Shown: positions 39,799-50,464, numbered from the stretch's first letter. The stretch: DNA of 51,053 bases from Prevotellaceae bacterium (GCA_028723455.1 JAQYEW010000040.1:1-51053); one strand, 5' to 3'. Notes: generated by a model from the letters alone, not told the origin. Made by a program: numbers and translations.

Positions 39799-42700
39799 AT
39801 GAAACAACGAACTTTACTATGCTTGCTAGGCGCAGGCTTGTTGTCGATGCCGGCCATGGCTTCCGTTTCACAAGCAACGGAACGCCTTGTTACCCAACAA
39901 CCAGTTGAGAACACCGTCAAAGGTAATGTTTATGACGCACATGGCCCTATCATGGGAGCCACGGTAAGAGTGCTGGGAACACAGAAAGCCGTGCTGACCG
40001 ACGTGGATGGCAACTTTGTGCTGCAATACAAACCTGGCGATGAAATCGAGGTAACCTTCATTGGCTACAAACCCCGTCGCATGAAGGCGCAAAGCACCAT
40101 GAAGATTCTTTTGGAAGAGGAATCCAAGGCGCTGAGCGAAGTGGTTGTAACGGCATTAGGCATTAAGCGCGACCGCAAGGCGCTGGGCTATGGCGTTTCA
40201 GAGGTGAAGGGCGAGGAACTGACCAAAGCCAAAGAAACCAATGTGATTAACTCGCTGGCCGGTAAGGTGGCTGGCTTGGTGGTTAGCAATACCGCAGGCG
40301 GCGCTGCTGGTTCCACCAGAGTAATGCTGCGTGGTACCACAGAGATGACGGGCAACAACCAGCCCCTTTATGTCATTGATGGTGTGCCCTTGGACAACAC
40401 CAATTTTGGCAGTGCGGGCGAACAGGGCGGTTACGACCTGGGCGATGGTATCTCTGCCATCAACCCCGATGATATTGAAACGATGACCGTCCTCAAGGGT
40501 CCTGCCGCCTCTGCGCTGTATGGCTCCAGAGCCTCTCACGGTGTGATATTGATTACCACCAAGAAGGCCGAGAAGGAAAAGGTGAGCGTGGAATACAATG
40601 GTTCGATGACCTTCGACAAGCAGTTGGCAAAATGGAACGACGTACAGCATATCTATGGTATGGGCAACAACGGCCAATACGAATTGGATGCTTCGTCGGG
40701 CACGAACCAAAGCTGGGGCGTAAAGGCCGATATGATTGACAAGACCTATTACGATGGTGCGGTACGTCCTTTCTTGATGTACCCCAACAATACCGCTTCG
40801 TTCTTCCGCACTGGACTAACGGCCCAGAACACCGCCATCGTAAGTATCAGTTCGGGCAAGACGGGCGTGCGCTTCTCTGTTACCGATATGCGTAACAAGG
40901 ACATCCTGCCCAATACCCACATGAGCCGCGACAACTTCAACCTCAGAGTGAACACCTCTGCTGGTCCTGTGGACTTTGATTTCACCGCCAACTATACGCG
41001 CGAGGACGTGAAACTGCGTCCTGCCTTGGGCGATTCGCAAAGCAATGTGGGCAAGAACCTCATGACCCTTGCCAGCACCTATAACCAAGAGTGGCTGAAG
41101 AATTATCAGAATGCCGATGGCACCTATGGTCGCTGGAATGGTAACGACCAATACAATCGCAACCCCTATTGGGACCTCTACAAATGCGACAACAACACCG
41201 CGAAGGATGTCTTCCGCCTCTCGGCCAAGGCTATCTATAACGTGAACAAGCATTTCAAGGTGCAGGGAACCATTGGTACGGACATCAACAACGTGGATTT
41301 CGTAGAATTTATCGCACGTTCAACGCCCGGTGTGCTGGCTGGTAAATATACCAACCAGGTTTTCAATAACCGCACGCTGAATGCAGAAATCTTGGGTCTT
41401 TACAACAATCGTTGGGGCGATTTCGACCTGAATGCAACGGTGGGTGGTAATATCTATAAGGTAGATAACAAGTCCACCTTCATTACCGGTACCGACCAAC
41501 AGTTGGATGGCGTTTCCATCCTGAACTATGCCGAGAAGAATGTTTTGCCCAACACTTACAAAAAGCAAATCAATTCAATCTATGGTAGCGCCAGCTTGGG
41601 TTATCGCTATACCTATTATCTGGAAGGCACGCTGCGTGGCGACCGATCTTCTACGCTGCCCGTTTCAAACAACACTTACGTTTATCCCTCTGTGTCGGGA
41701 AGCATCGTATTCTCTGAGTTTATCAAAGACAAGCGTGTCCTGAGCTTTGGTAAAGTACGGGCTTCATGGGCCAAGGTAGGTTCGGACACCGACCCCTATC
41801 AGTTGGCAATGAACTATACTACGGGTAAATATGCTTATACAGGCTTCAACATTGGCCTAATCAATAACGAAACGCAGCCCAATATGAACCTCAAGCCCAC
41901 GATGACGGACTCTTACGAACTAGGTTTCGAAGCCAAGTTCTTCAATGGTCGCTTGGGCATTGATTTCACCTATTACAACCAGACGTCTAAGGACCAAATC
42001 ATTGGTCTGGCCTCTTCTTCAACCTCTGGCTTTACCAGCCGCCTCGTGAATGCCGGTAAGATTCAGAACAAGGGCGTTGAATTGGCTATCAATGGCCGCG
42101 TGTTGCAGGTCAAGGACTTTGCATGGGACGCAGGTATCAACTTCTCGAAGAACTCCAACAAGGTATTGGAACTCGTAGAAGGCATGGACTACTTCCAATT
42201 AGCAGATGCTAGCTGGGCAGGCGTTTCCGTGGGTGCCGAGGTAGGCAAGAACTTCGGTTCTATCCTGGGTACTGATTTCAAGCGCAACGAAAATGGCGAT
42301 ATCCTGATTGACAAGAACACGGGTCTGCCTTTGTACGACGAGAACCTGCGTACCCTGGGCAATGCCTCTTGGGATTGGACAGGTGGTTTCTATTCTACCT
42401 TCTCTTACAAGAACTTCCGCCTGACTGCTGCTTTTGACGTGAAGGTGGGTGCCGACCTCTATTCCTTCTCTATGCGTTCAGCCTACCTGACGGGTAAGGC
42501 CAATGCAACGTTGGAAGGTCGTGAAGAATGGTACCGTTCGGAGGAAGCACGCAAGGCCGCTGGTATGTCCGAGGCCGAATGGCGCGAATCGGGCCAGTGC
42601 GAGGGTTACATTGCAAAGGGCGTTATCGACAATGGCGATGGCACCTACAGCCCCAACACCTATCCCGTAAATCCTCAGAACTATTGGAAGAGCGTTGTTG

Positions 42701-42966
42701 CCAAGGCGCCCGGTATGTTCATCTATGACAATACGTATGTCAAGTGCCGCGAGATTACCTTCGGCTACAACTTCCCCAAGAAGTGGTTGGGCAAGCACGT
42801 CAGCGACCTTACGGTTTCCTTCGTAGCACGTAACCCATTCATTGTTTACAAGAACATTCCTAATATTGATCCCGATTCTAACTACAACACCTCTGGTTTG
42901 GGACTGGAATACGGTTCATTACCCTCACGCCGCAGCTACGGCCTCAATGTAAATGTTAAATTCTAA
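39799..42966 (+). CDS. SusC/RagA-family TonB-linked outer-membrane transporter of the PUL
   Basis: A 1055-residue protein with a signal peptide (cut near AMAS, residue 22). It has a CarboxypepD_reg-like domain (about 39-110, KGNVYDAHGPIMGATVRVLG), a TonB-box-like region around LSEVVVTALGI (about 113), a plug (about 125-255, including YVIDGVPLDN and ALYGSRASHGVILITTK) and a barrel ending NVNVKF. It is the import channel for oligosaccharides and pairs with the SusD-like gene 12 bp downstream. Its short 45-bp gap from the GH5 gene suggests a single transcript. Confidence 0.96.
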   Translation: MKQRTLLCLLGAGLLSMPAMASVSQATERLVTQQPVENTVKGNVYDAHGPIMGATVRVLGTQKAVLTDVDGNFVLQYKPGDEIEVTFIGYKPRRMKAQSTMKILLEEESKALSEVVVTALGIKRDRKALGYGVSEVKGEELTKAKETNVINSLAGKVAGLVVSNTAGGAAGSTRVMLRGTTEMTGNNQPLYVIDGVPLDNTNFGSAGEQGGYDLGDGISAINPDDIETMTVLKGPAASALYGSRASHGVILITTKKAEKEKVSVEYNGSMTFDKQLAKWNDVQHIYGMGNNGQYELDASSGTNQSWGVKADMIDKTYYDGAVRPFLMYPNNTASFFRTGLTAQNTAIVSISSGKTGVRFSVTDMRNKDILPNTHMSRDNFNLRVNTSAGPVDFDFTANYTREDVKLRPALGDSQSNVGKNLMTLASTYNQEWLKNYQNADGTYGRWNGNDQYNRNPYWDLYKCDNNTAKDVFRLSAKAIYNVNKHFKVQGTIGTDINNVDFVEFIARSTPGVLAGKYTNQVFNNRTLNAEILGLYNNRWGDFDLNATVGGNIYKVDNKSTFITGTDQQLDGVSILNYAEKNVLPNTYKKQINSIYGSASLGYRYTYYLEGTLRGDRSSTLPVSNNTYVYPSVSGSIVFSEFIKDKRVLSFGKVRASWAKVGSDTDPYQLAMNYTTGKYAYTGFNIGLINNETQPNMNLKPTMTDSYELGFEAKFFNGRLGIDFTYYNQTSKDQIIGLASSSTSGFTSRLVNAGKIQNKGVELAINGRVLQVKDFAWDAGINFSKNSNKVLELVEGMDYFQLADASWAGVSVGAEVGKNFGSILGTDFKRNENGDILIDKNTGLPLYDENLRTLGNASWDWTGGFYSTFSYKNFRLTAAFDVKVGADLYSFSMRSAYLTGKANATLEGREEWYRSEEARKAAGMSEAEWRESGQCEGYIAKGVIDNGDGTYSPNTYPVNPQNYWKSVVAKAPGMFIYDNTYVKCREITFGYNFPKKWLGKHVSDLTVSFVARNPFIVYKNIPNIDPDSNYNTSGLGLEYGSLPSRRSYGLNVNVKF

Positions 42967-42978
42967 TCACAAGAAACC

Positions 42979-44718
42979 ATGAAGAAAAAGATATATGTTT
43001 GTGTGGCATCCTTCGCAATGCTTTTCTCTCTCGGAGGCTTGAGCGCTTGCTCCGATGCACACATGGAAGAGATCAATACCGACGAATCAAAGGTAAACGC
43101 TATCGACCCCAATGCGCAGCTGACGAATGCCTTGTTGCAAACCTATGGCGATTTCTCGCTGATGGACACCTATCGTTGCTACATCACGGGCTTCACGCAG
43201 TATTATGCGGGCGGATGGAACGTTTCCAATTATGCAGGAGCCGTTTATCCCGAGGACAACACCATGGCACTCCTGTGGAATCGCTATTATTCCAATAGCA
43301 TCAAGAACCTGGTGGACGCTATCGAGAACTCCAAGAATATGCCCAACACCAATGCGGCCTTGCGTATTCATCGTGCTTACATGATGGCTGTGCTCACGGA
43401 TATCTATGGCGATATTCCTTGCACAGAGGCAGGTCTGTCCTACATCAAAGGCATTGCCAATCCCAAGTACGATACGCAGGAGGAGGTCTATGACTTCATC
43501 TTCTCGGAACTGAAAGCTTGTGTGGCACAGTTGGGAACGGGCGAAGATCGCATCTCGGGCGACGTAACCTCCCTGGGCGGCAAGGTACAGGCCTGGAAAC
43601 AATATGCCAACAGCCTGCGCCTGCGCTATGCCATGCGTATCTCGGACGTAGCTCCACAAAAGGCACAAGCAGAGTTTGAAGCTGCCTTGAACGCTACGGA
43701 CGGCATCATTGAGTCGGCGGATATGGATGCCTACGTAAAGCATCTGAAGGCTCCTTTCACGCTATACGATGGTGCCACGGATTACGACTTCCGCGCCAAT
43801 GCCCTGGGCGAAATGATTTATGGCCAAGACCCCGAGTCGCCTTCCTTCATTTCCTCTACCTTCTTTAATTATATGAAGAAGATGAACGACCCCCGTTTGT
43901 ATCGCATTGCACGTTGCTATCTGCACACCACACGCAGCCAGACCGGCACCTTGGGCAATATCGACGTAACGGACGAGGTAATTGCTTGGGGCGAGCGTGG
44001 CGGCAGCGGTATCGTTCCCTGTAACGTAGGCGATGCCTGGTGGAGCGATTGGATCAGTGCTCCCGACAACTACGAGATTCCTACGCTCGACGAATTGGCC
44101 AAGGCTTATCCCGAAAAGGGCTATGACAAGAACAACTATCCTGCACGTATGTTGCGTCCCACGATTGCCGTGGCTTTCTGCAACGCCGATTGCCCAGGCA
44201 TCTTGATGACCTCTGCCGAGGTGAAGTTCCTGTTGGCCGAGGCTGCATCGAAGGGATGGAGCGTTCCTGGCGATGCCGACAGCCATTATCAAGCAGGCAT
44301 CCGTGCGTCTATGAAGCTTTTGAACGACCATTATGAATTGGTATCAAGAATCTCTGACGCCGAAGTGGACCAATACATTGCCGACAATCCTCTGGGCAGC
44401 AATCCCCGCGAGTCCATCAACACCCAGGCATGGATTCTGCACCTTACGAACCCCAGCGAGGGTTGGGCAAACCTGCGCCGTGCTGACTATCCCGCACTGG
44501 CCGACCGCACCCTTCTCCCCGTGCGTGGCGACTTCCCCCACGAGGATCCCAATATGCAAACGCCCACTCGCCTGCGCTATCCACTCTTGGAGGCTAAGTA
44601 CAACAGTGTGAATTACAAGGATGCCGTGGACCGCATGGGCGGTAAGGACGATTGGCACAACCGCGTTTGGTGGGACACTGCCGAGCAGAACTTCGTAGAC
44701 ATCAACACCATCCAATAA
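42979..44718 (+). CDS. SusD-like_2 family glycan-binding lipoprotein
   Basis: A 579-residue lipoprotein (lipobox LSAC, Cys24). It has the SusD-like_2 pattern rather than the RagB pattern of the other locus: 'MEEINTDESKV' near the start, 'YCITGFTQYYAGGWN'-like region, 'IHRAYMMAVLTDIYGDIPCTEA', 'KQYANSLRLRYAMRISD' and 'LTSAEVKFLLAEAA'-type block. It caps the SusC channel and selects substrate at the cell surface. It follows SusC by 12 bp. Confidence 0.93.
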   Translation: MKKKIYVCVASFAMLFSLGGLSACSDAHMEEINTDESKVNAIDPNAQLTNALLQTYGDFSLMDTYRCYITGFTQYYAGGWNVSNYAGAVYPEDNTMALLWNRYYSNSIKNLVDAIENSKNMPNTNAALRIHRAYMMAVLTDIYGDIPCTEAGLSYIKGIANPKYDTQEEVYDFIFSELKACVAQLGTGEDRISGDVTSLGGKVQAWKQYANSLRLRYAMRISDVAPQKAQAEFEAALNATDGIIESADMDAYVKHLKAPFTLYDGATDYDFRANALGEMIYGQDPESPSFISSTFFNYMKKMNDPRLYRIARCYLHTTRSQTGTLGNIDVTDEVIAWGERGGSGIVPCNVGDAWWSDWISAPDNYEIPTLDELAKAYPEKGYDKNNYPARMLRPTIAVAFCNADCPGILMTSAEVKFLLAEAASKGWSVPGDADSHYQAGIRASMKLLNDHYELVSRISDAEVDQYIADNPLGSNPRESINTQAWILHLTNPSEGWANLRRADYPALADRTLLPVRGDFPHEDPNMQTPTRLRYPLLEAKYNSVNYKDAVDRMGGKDDWHNRVWWDTAEQNFVDINTIQ

Positions 44719-44754
44719 ATTCGTAATTAGGTATTAACGATAATATTCATTCAA

Positions 44755-45747
44755 ATGAAAAAGCTATTATATATTTTGGCAACCATAGCCGTGGCGCTTT
44801 CCATGGGCATGTTAAGCGCTTGTTCAGAGGACAATGATGGCTACATCACTGCTTCCGAGGACGATTTCCCACAAATCCTGCTGCCTTGGTTCGGCGATTG
44901 GAAGAATGGCGAGCCCGCAGTCTACAAAACCTTTGCACGCGACGTGGCCTTTGTGGACTCTGCTACCGTAACGCCCGCACTCCACACCACGGTAACGTGG
45001 CGCGTGGATGGCGAGCAAATCCACGAGGGCAAGAAAATCAACCACACCTTCCTGGCGGGTAATTATGTCCTGGAACTTGTGGCCACCACTACCAAGGGCA
45101 AGACTACCTCGCGCAAGGGCAAGCTCGTTGTGCAGGCATTGGCAACAGACCCCACTCCTGGCAACGATATCAAGGACCGTCAGGTTGTGCCTGGCCAGAA
45201 CGCCAAGCTGCATGGCCAGAACATGGACCAGGTAACGATGATTACCATCAATGGCGTGGAAATTCCCGTAACCTTCGTGGAGAATGGCGACAAGAGTTAT
45301 GTGAAGTACGTAGTGCCTGCCACGCTTCCCTTGGGTGCTTATCGCATCACACTTACGGACGCAGCGGGCAATGTCTATGGCGGCGATATGATTACCATCA
45401 GCAACGAGCCTCCTACCTCCACCGAGGAAACCCTCTGGGAAGGCAGCTTCGATGTTACCTGGGGCACGCCCTTCGATTTGCTTAAGGAGCAGTTCAAGAA
45501 CCTCGTAGTGCCTGGCAATACCGTTCGCGCTTATGTTTCGGGCGATGGCCAGGGAGCCATGACCACGGCTTGGTGGAACAATATCCTTACGGGCTTGGGC
45601 GACCCCAATCGTGGCGATATCATGATCAGTGGCGATGCAGTTCTGGAGTACACCCTTACGGATCTCTCCTTGGAATTGATGAATGCCCAGGACGGTGCAC
45701 TCTTCGTGGGCAATGGCTATACCATTAACAAAATTACTAAAGAATAA
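44755..45747 (+). CDS. surface glycan-binding lipoprotein (PKD/IPT-type, SGBP-like)
   Basis: A 330-residue lipoprotein (lipobox LSAC, Cys23, followed by SEDND, an acidic stretch like known surface export signals). Domains: a PKD-like beta sandwich (about 60-140, 'TVTWRVDGEQIHEGKK', 'LELVATTTKGKTTSRKGKLVV'), an IPT/TIG-like domain (about 145-225, 'GQNAKLHGQNMDQVTMITINGVEIP'), and a C-terminal beta domain (about 230-330) that may bind glycan. Its place after SusD matches the surface glycan-binding proteins of PULs. It lies 36 bp after SusD and 14 bp before the GH3 gene. Confidence 0.82.
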   Translation: MKKLLYILATIAVALSMGMLSACSEDNDGYITASEDDFPQILLPWFGDWKNGEPAVYKTFARDVAFVDSATVTPALHTTVTWRVDGEQIHEGKKINHTFLAGNYVLELVATTTKGKTTSRKGKLVVQALATDPTPGNDIKDRQVVPGQNAKLHGQNMDQVTMITINGVEIPVTFVENGDKSYVKYVVPATLPLGAYRITLTDAAGNVYGGDMITISNEPPTSTEETLWEGSFDVTWGTPFDLLKEQFKNLVVPGNTVRAYVSGDGQGAMTTAWWNNILTGLGDPNRGDIMISGDAVLEYTLTDLSLELMNAQDGALFVGNGYTINKITKE

Positions 45748-45761
45748 AACCAAACAGATAT

Positions 45762-48047
45762 ATGAAGAAAATCCTTTTATTGATTCTAGCCTCCTTCGGC
45801 TTGCTCTCTGTGCGCGCTGCCGACAAGGAATTGGAAGCCAAGGTACAGGCACTGCTCTCGAAGATGACCCTTGAAGAGAAGGTGCGCCTAAGCTATGCAC
45901 AGACCCGTTTCATGAGTCCCGGTGTGCAACGTCTGGGTGTGCCCGAACTCTATACCAGCGATGGCCCCCACGGCGTTCGCATGGAGATACAAACGCACAG
46001 TTGGGACCACGCCGATTGGACCAACGACTCTTGCACCGCATTCCCCGCGCTCACCTGCTTGGCTGCCACATGGCAGCCACAGCTGGCGGCGCAGTACGGA
46101 CGCATGGTGGGCGAGGAAGCGCGCTATCGCAATAAGTCCGTGCTCTTGGGCCCTGGCGTGAACATCTATCGCACGCCCTTGAATGGTCGCAATTTCGAGT
46201 ACATGGGCGAGGACCCCATCCTTGCCTCACGTATGTGCGTGCCCTATATCCAGGGCTTGCAGTCCAATGGCGTGGCAGCCTGCGTCAAGCATTACGCCCT
46301 GAACGAGCAGGAGGTGTTCCGCAATCATGTGGATGTGCGTGTGTCGGACCGTGCGCTCTACGAGCTGTATCTGCGTCCTTTCCATGCCGCCGTTGTCGAG
46401 GGTGGAGCATGGAGCGTTATGGGCAGCTACAACCAGTACATGGACCAGTACGCCACCCACAACCGTCGCTTGATTAACGACATCCTGAAGAAGGAGTGGG
46501 GCTTCGACGGCGCTGTTATCTCCGACTGGGGTGCTGCGCACGACACCGATGAGGCTATCTTCAACGGCCTGGATTTGGAAATGGGCAGTTTCACCGATGG
46601 TCTTTCGATGGAAGCTCCCTTGAACTCCTACGACAAATACTATCTTGCGAAAGCTTATCTGGAGAAATGCCGCAAGGGCGAGGTGCCCGAATCCGTTATC
46701 AACGACAAGGCTGGCCGTATGCTGCGCCTGATTTTGCGCACCTCTATGGCCGAGAACCGTGGTTTTGGTTCGATGAATTCGCCCGAACACGTGGCCACAG
46801 CGCGTAAGATTGCGCAAGAGGGCATCGTGCTTTTGAAGAACAACGGCATCCTGCCTTTGGCTCCCAAAGCCAATGCACGTATTTTGGTAGTGGGCGAGAA
46901 CGCCGTGCGCAGCCTGTGCGAAGGCGGTGGTTCCAGCGAACTCAAGGCACGCGACGAGGTGTCGCCCCTGCGTGGTATTCAGGAACGCTTCGGCAATGCC
47001 TGCACGGTTTCCTATGCCAAGGGCTACGTTTCTGGTCGCGCCATGTTCGGCCAGGCCGATGAATTGCCCCAGAGCCTCTATGATTCATTGCGCCAAGAGG
47101 CCGTTGAAATGGCCAAAAATGTGGATTACGTTATCTATGTGGGTGGTTTGAACAAGAACCATTTCCAGGATTGCGAGGGCGGCGACCGCCTGACCTACAA
47201 CCTGCCTTTCGGTCAGGACCAATTGGTTGCGGAATTGTTGGCTGCCAATAAGAACACGATTTTGGTGATGGTAAGCGGTAACGCCTATGATATGCCTTGG
47301 TTGGCAAGTGCCCCCGCCTTGGTACAATCTTGGTACCTGGGTAGCGAATCGGGGCATGCCTTGGCCGATATCATTTCGGGCGACGTATGTCCTTCGGGTA
47401 AACTGCCTTTCTCTTTCGCTTATCGTTTGAACGATTATCCTGCGCACAAGATGGGCGCTGTGGGCTATCCTGGCGTGTCGCCCGACAAATTGCCCCAGAC
47501 GCTGACAGGCAAGATTAGTCAGCCCCTGAACTCGGAACTGCTGTTGCAAAGCGCCATCAAGGGATGGAAGAACATCCAGTTCGAGCAAACTCCTGGCGAC
47601 GGTGCCAAGAAGGACGAGTCGCAGATCTATGGCGAGGACATCTTGGTAGGCTATCGTTGGCTCGATTACTTCAAGACCAAGGTACGCTTCCCCTTCGGCT
47701 TTGGCCTGAGCTATACCACCTTCCAATACGGTAAACCCACCATCCAGGGCCGCACCGTTAGTGTGGAGGTGAAGAACACGGGCAAGGTGGCTGGTCAAGA
47801 AGTGGTGCAGTTCTACGTAGGCGACGACAAAGCCTCTGTGGTTCGCCCTGTCAAGGAGCTGAAACACTTCGACAAGATTGCCCTGGCACCCGGCGAAAGC
47901 AAGGTGGTTACCTACACCATCAGCGACGACGACCTGAAATACTTTGACGAAACGCGCCATGCTTGGGTAGCGGAGAACGGCACCTTCACCATCTATGTGG
48001 CTGCATCTGCCGCCGATGTCAAGGGCAAGGTTTCCTTCAAATACTAA
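45762..48047 (+). CDS. GH3 beta-glucosidase-type enzyme
   Basis: A 761-residue secreted enzyme with a signal peptide (cut near VRAA). The N-terminal GH3 domain has LYTSDGPHGVRME, GPGVNIYRTPLNGRNFEYMGEDP, ACVKHYALNEQE (Lys-His about 176-177) and AVISDWGA with nucleophile Asp255. The C-terminal alpha/beta domain includes GIVLLKNNGILPL and 'LVSGNAYDMPW'-like segments, and a fibronectin type III-like domain ends the protein. It likely removes terminal glucose from beta-linked oligosaccharides, most likely in the periplasm. It follows the glycan-binding lipoprotein gene by 14 bp and precedes the second GH3 by 24 bp. Confidence 0.93.
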   Translation: MKKILLLILASFGLLSVRAADKELEAKVQALLSKMTLEEKVRLSYAQTRFMSPGVQRLGVPELYTSDGPHGVRMEIQTHSWDHADWTNDSCTAFPALTCLAATWQPQLAAQYGRMVGEEARYRNKSVLLGPGVNIYRTPLNGRNFEYMGEDPILASRMCVPYIQGLQSNGVAACVKHYALNEQEVFRNHVDVRVSDRALYELYLRPFHAAVVEGGAWSVMGSYNQYMDQYATHNRRLINDILKKEWGFDGAVISDWGAAHDTDEAIFNGLDLEMGSFTDGLSMEAPLNSYDKYYLAKAYLEKCRKGEVPESVINDKAGRMLRLILRTSMAENRGFGSMNSPEHVATARKIAQEGIVLLKNNGILPLAPKANARILVVGENAVRSLCEGGGSSELKARDEVSPLRGIQERFGNACTVSYAKGYVSGRAMFGQADELPQSLYDSLRQEAVEMAKNVDYVIYVGGLNKNHFQDCEGGDRLTYNLPFGQDQLVAELLAANKNTILVMVSGNAYDMPWLASAPALVQSWYLGSESGHALADIISGDVCPSGKLPFSFAYRLNDYPAHKMGAVGYPGVSPDKLPQTLTGKISQPLNSELLLQSAIKGWKNIQFEQTPGDGAKKDESQIYGEDILVGYRWLDYFKTKVRFPFGFGLSYTTFQYGKPTIQGRTVSVEVKNTGKVAGQEVVQFYVGDDKASVVRPVKELKHFDKIALAPGESKVVTYTISDDDLKYFDETRHAWVAENGTFTIYVAASAADVKGKVSFKY

Positions 48048-48071
48048 TCAGACGCATAATCCCTTCACACC

Positions 48072-50438
48072 ATGAGAGCACTTTTTAGCATCGTGGTTGC
48101 CTTCCTTTGTGTTGCTTGCCCCGCAAGCAACACAAAGCACATGGAGCAATGCGTAAATCAATTATACAACCGCATGAGCCGTGCGGAGCGCGTGGCGCAA
48201 CTAAGAAGCATGTATATGTCCAAACTCTTCACGCCGGCGGGCGTGCTGGACGAGACGAAATGTAGGGAACTGATACCGAACGGCATCGGGCATATCCCGC
48301 AGTTTGCCATGGACATGGGCCTCTCGCCCAATGAACAGCGCGACCGCGTGGCGCAGCTGCAAGCGTGGCTCATGGCGAACACACCCAACGGCATCCCTGC
48401 CTTGGTGCACGAGGAAGCCCTTACGGGCGTGAATGCCCTGGATGCTACGGTCTATCCCCAACAGATTGGTTTGGCCTGCTCCTTTAATACGGCGCTGGCA
48501 GAAAAGAAGACCCAGCTTACGGCTACTGCCCTGCGTAGCATGGGCGGACTGCTGGCTCTCTCGCCCATGGTGGACGTGGTGCGCAACCCTTCGTTTAATC
48601 GCCTCGAAGAGTCCTATGGCGAGGATGGCTACCTGTCGGCGGCTATGGGTGTGGCCTTCGTGAAAGGCCTGCAACACAAGGGCAATCTGCGCACGGGCGT
48701 GGCCGCCTGCACCAAGCATTTCCTGGGCTATGGCGGCGGTGGCGATGCGCCTGAAAAGGAGCTTATGGAGGATATCCTCCTGCCCCACGAAGCCATCATG
48801 CGCAAGGCCGATAGCCAAGTGCTCATGACGGGGTACCATGCAATGAAGGGCGTAAAGTGCGTGGCCAACAAATGGCTCCAGCAAGACTTGCTACGCAATT
48901 ATTTGGGCTTCGACGGACTTACCGTCAGCGATTACGGCTCTATTCCCCAAATAGGCGATACGCTCTCACCCCTGCAACGCTGCGTGGCGGCGATGAATGC
49001 AGGCAACGAGGTGGATTTTCCCAATGGCGACACCTATGCCCACCTGCCCGAAGCCCTGGAAAAGGGCCTTGTGAGCGAACAGGCTTTGGAAAAGGCCGTC
49101 AAGCACGTGCTGATGTTGAAAGCCAAACTGGGGCTCTTGGATAAAAATCCTGTGCTTTACAGCAAGCGATATATCCAATTTGATACGAAACAGGCGCGCC
49201 AACTGTCCTACGAACTGGCCACGCAATCCGTCGTTTTGCTCAAGAACGATACGTTGCAGGGCGTGAACGAAGCCCTCTTGCCGCTTTCGGAAACGAAACT
49301 CACGGCCTTGGGTGGACGCGTATTCCTGACAGGCCCCAACGCCAATTCCATGTGGGCATTGGCTGGCGATTACACCTTCCAAGCCATGCGCTATTTCTGG
49401 GTGCATAAGGACGAGGGCGCAATGCGTCCGAAGTATGTGTTCCTGAAAGAGGGTATGGAAGCGAAGATGCCCCGCGGTGGCGTGCTGTCCTATGCACGTG
49501 GTTGCGAATGGACGGACGAACCCGAAACCATCATGGAACAGGGTGGAGACCCACGTGTGGCGCAGCAGCGCATCATCGACCAGCGCATGGTGCGCAGCAA
49601 CGAGCCCGCCCATTGGGACGATGCACTCGCTTTGGCTCAACAGAGCGATGTAATCGTAGCGGCCATGGGTGAAAACGTCATGCTCAGTGGCGAAAATCGC
49701 GACCGCACGAAGCTAACGCTCCCTGGACGTCAGGAGGAATATGTAAGGTCACTGCTGGCAACGGGCAAACCCGTTGTGTTGGTGGTCTTTGGTGGTCGTG
49801 CTCAGGTGTTGGGCGATTTGGCTGCGCAGTGCAAGGCCGTTATCCAAGCATGGTATCCTGGCGAGGAGGGCGGCAATGCCGTGACCGACATTCTCTATGG
49901 CCATGTTTCGCCTTCGGGCAAACTCAGTGTCAGTTACCCCGCCGTGGAAACCCACGACGCGCTTTGTTATAGCTATGGTGTACAGGACGACGCGCGCGTT
50001 GCCTGGCCCTTCGGCTATGGCCTTAGTTACGCCTCCTTTGCATATAGCAATATGCGTATGCCAGCGGAGGTAGCTACAACGGACGCTTCCTTCACCCTCA
50101 GCGTGGACATTAAGAACACGGGAGGGGTGCGTGCCGACGAGGTGGTGCAGCTTTATGTGTCGCCCCTCGACAATCCCTCGCAACTCAAGCCCATCCAGCT
50201 GCAGGGCTTTGCACGCGTAAGCCTAAAACCAGGGAAGAAGCAAACGCTCAAGTTCCGCCTCTATCCCGAACAACTGGGCTATTACGCCGATGGGCAATGG
50301 AATATCGCCCCAGGGCGTTATCAAGTGATGGTAGCAGCTTCGTCCAAGGACATACGCCAGGTGCGTGAACTTCGTTTGACGGGAAAGCACCACACCCAAC
50401 CCTTGCGCCAGCATTATTTATCTGAGGTTATCAAGTGA
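48072..50438 (+). CDS. second GH3 enzyme, divergent from its neighbour
   Basis: A 788-residue protein with a signal peptide and possible lipobox (VAC, Cys16). The GH3 N-terminal domain has ALVHEEALTG, LLALSPMVDVVRNPSFNRLEESYGEDGY, ACTKHFLGYG and GLTVSDYGSI with nucleophile Asp287. The C-terminal region has VVLLKNDT, 'AMGENVMLSGENRDRTKLTLPGRQEEYV', 'WYPGEEGGNAVTDILYG' and an FnIII-like domain. The SDYGSI form differs from SDWGA in the upstream gene, suggesting a different specificity, for example beta-xylosidase or a different glucan linkage. It ends the operon, 26 bp before a terminator. Confidence 0.92.
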   Translation: MRALFSIVVAFLCVACPASNTKHMEQCVNQLYNRMSRAERVAQLRSMYMSKLFTPAGVLDETKCRELIPNGIGHIPQFAMDMGLSPNEQRDRVAQLQAWLMANTPNGIPALVHEEALTGVNALDATVYPQQIGLACSFNTALAEKKTQLTATALRSMGGLLALSPMVDVVRNPSFNRLEESYGEDGYLSAAMGVAFVKGLQHKGNLRTGVAACTKHFLGYGGGGDAPEKELMEDILLPHEAIMRKADSQVLMTGYHAMKGVKCVANKWLQQDLLRNYLGFDGLTVSDYGSIPQIGDTLSPLQRCVAAMNAGNEVDFPNGDTYAHLPEALEKGLVSEQALEKAVKHVLMLKAKLGLLDKNPVLYSKRYIQFDTKQARQLSYELATQSVVLLKNDTLQGVNEALLPLSETKLTALGGRVFLTGPNANSMWALAGDYTFQAMRYFWVHKDEGAMRPKYVFLKEGMEAKMPRGGVLSYARGCEWTDEPETIMEQGGDPRVAQQRIIDQRMVRSNEPAHWDDALALAQQSDVIVAAMGENVMLSGENRDRTKLTLPGRQEEYVRSLLATGKPVVLVVFGGRAQVLGDLAAQCKAVIQAWYPGEEGGNAVTDILYGHVSPSGKLSVSYPAVETHDALCYSYGVQDDARVAWPFGYGLSYASFAYSNMRMPAEVATTDASFTLSVDIKNTGGVRADEVVQLYVSPLDNPSQLKPIQLQGFARVSLKPGKKQTLKFRLYPEQLGYYADGQWNIAPGRYQVMVAASSKDIRQVRELRLTGKHHTQPLRQHYLSEVIK

Positions 50439-50464
50439 TGATTTTAGAGTTATAAATCACTTTT

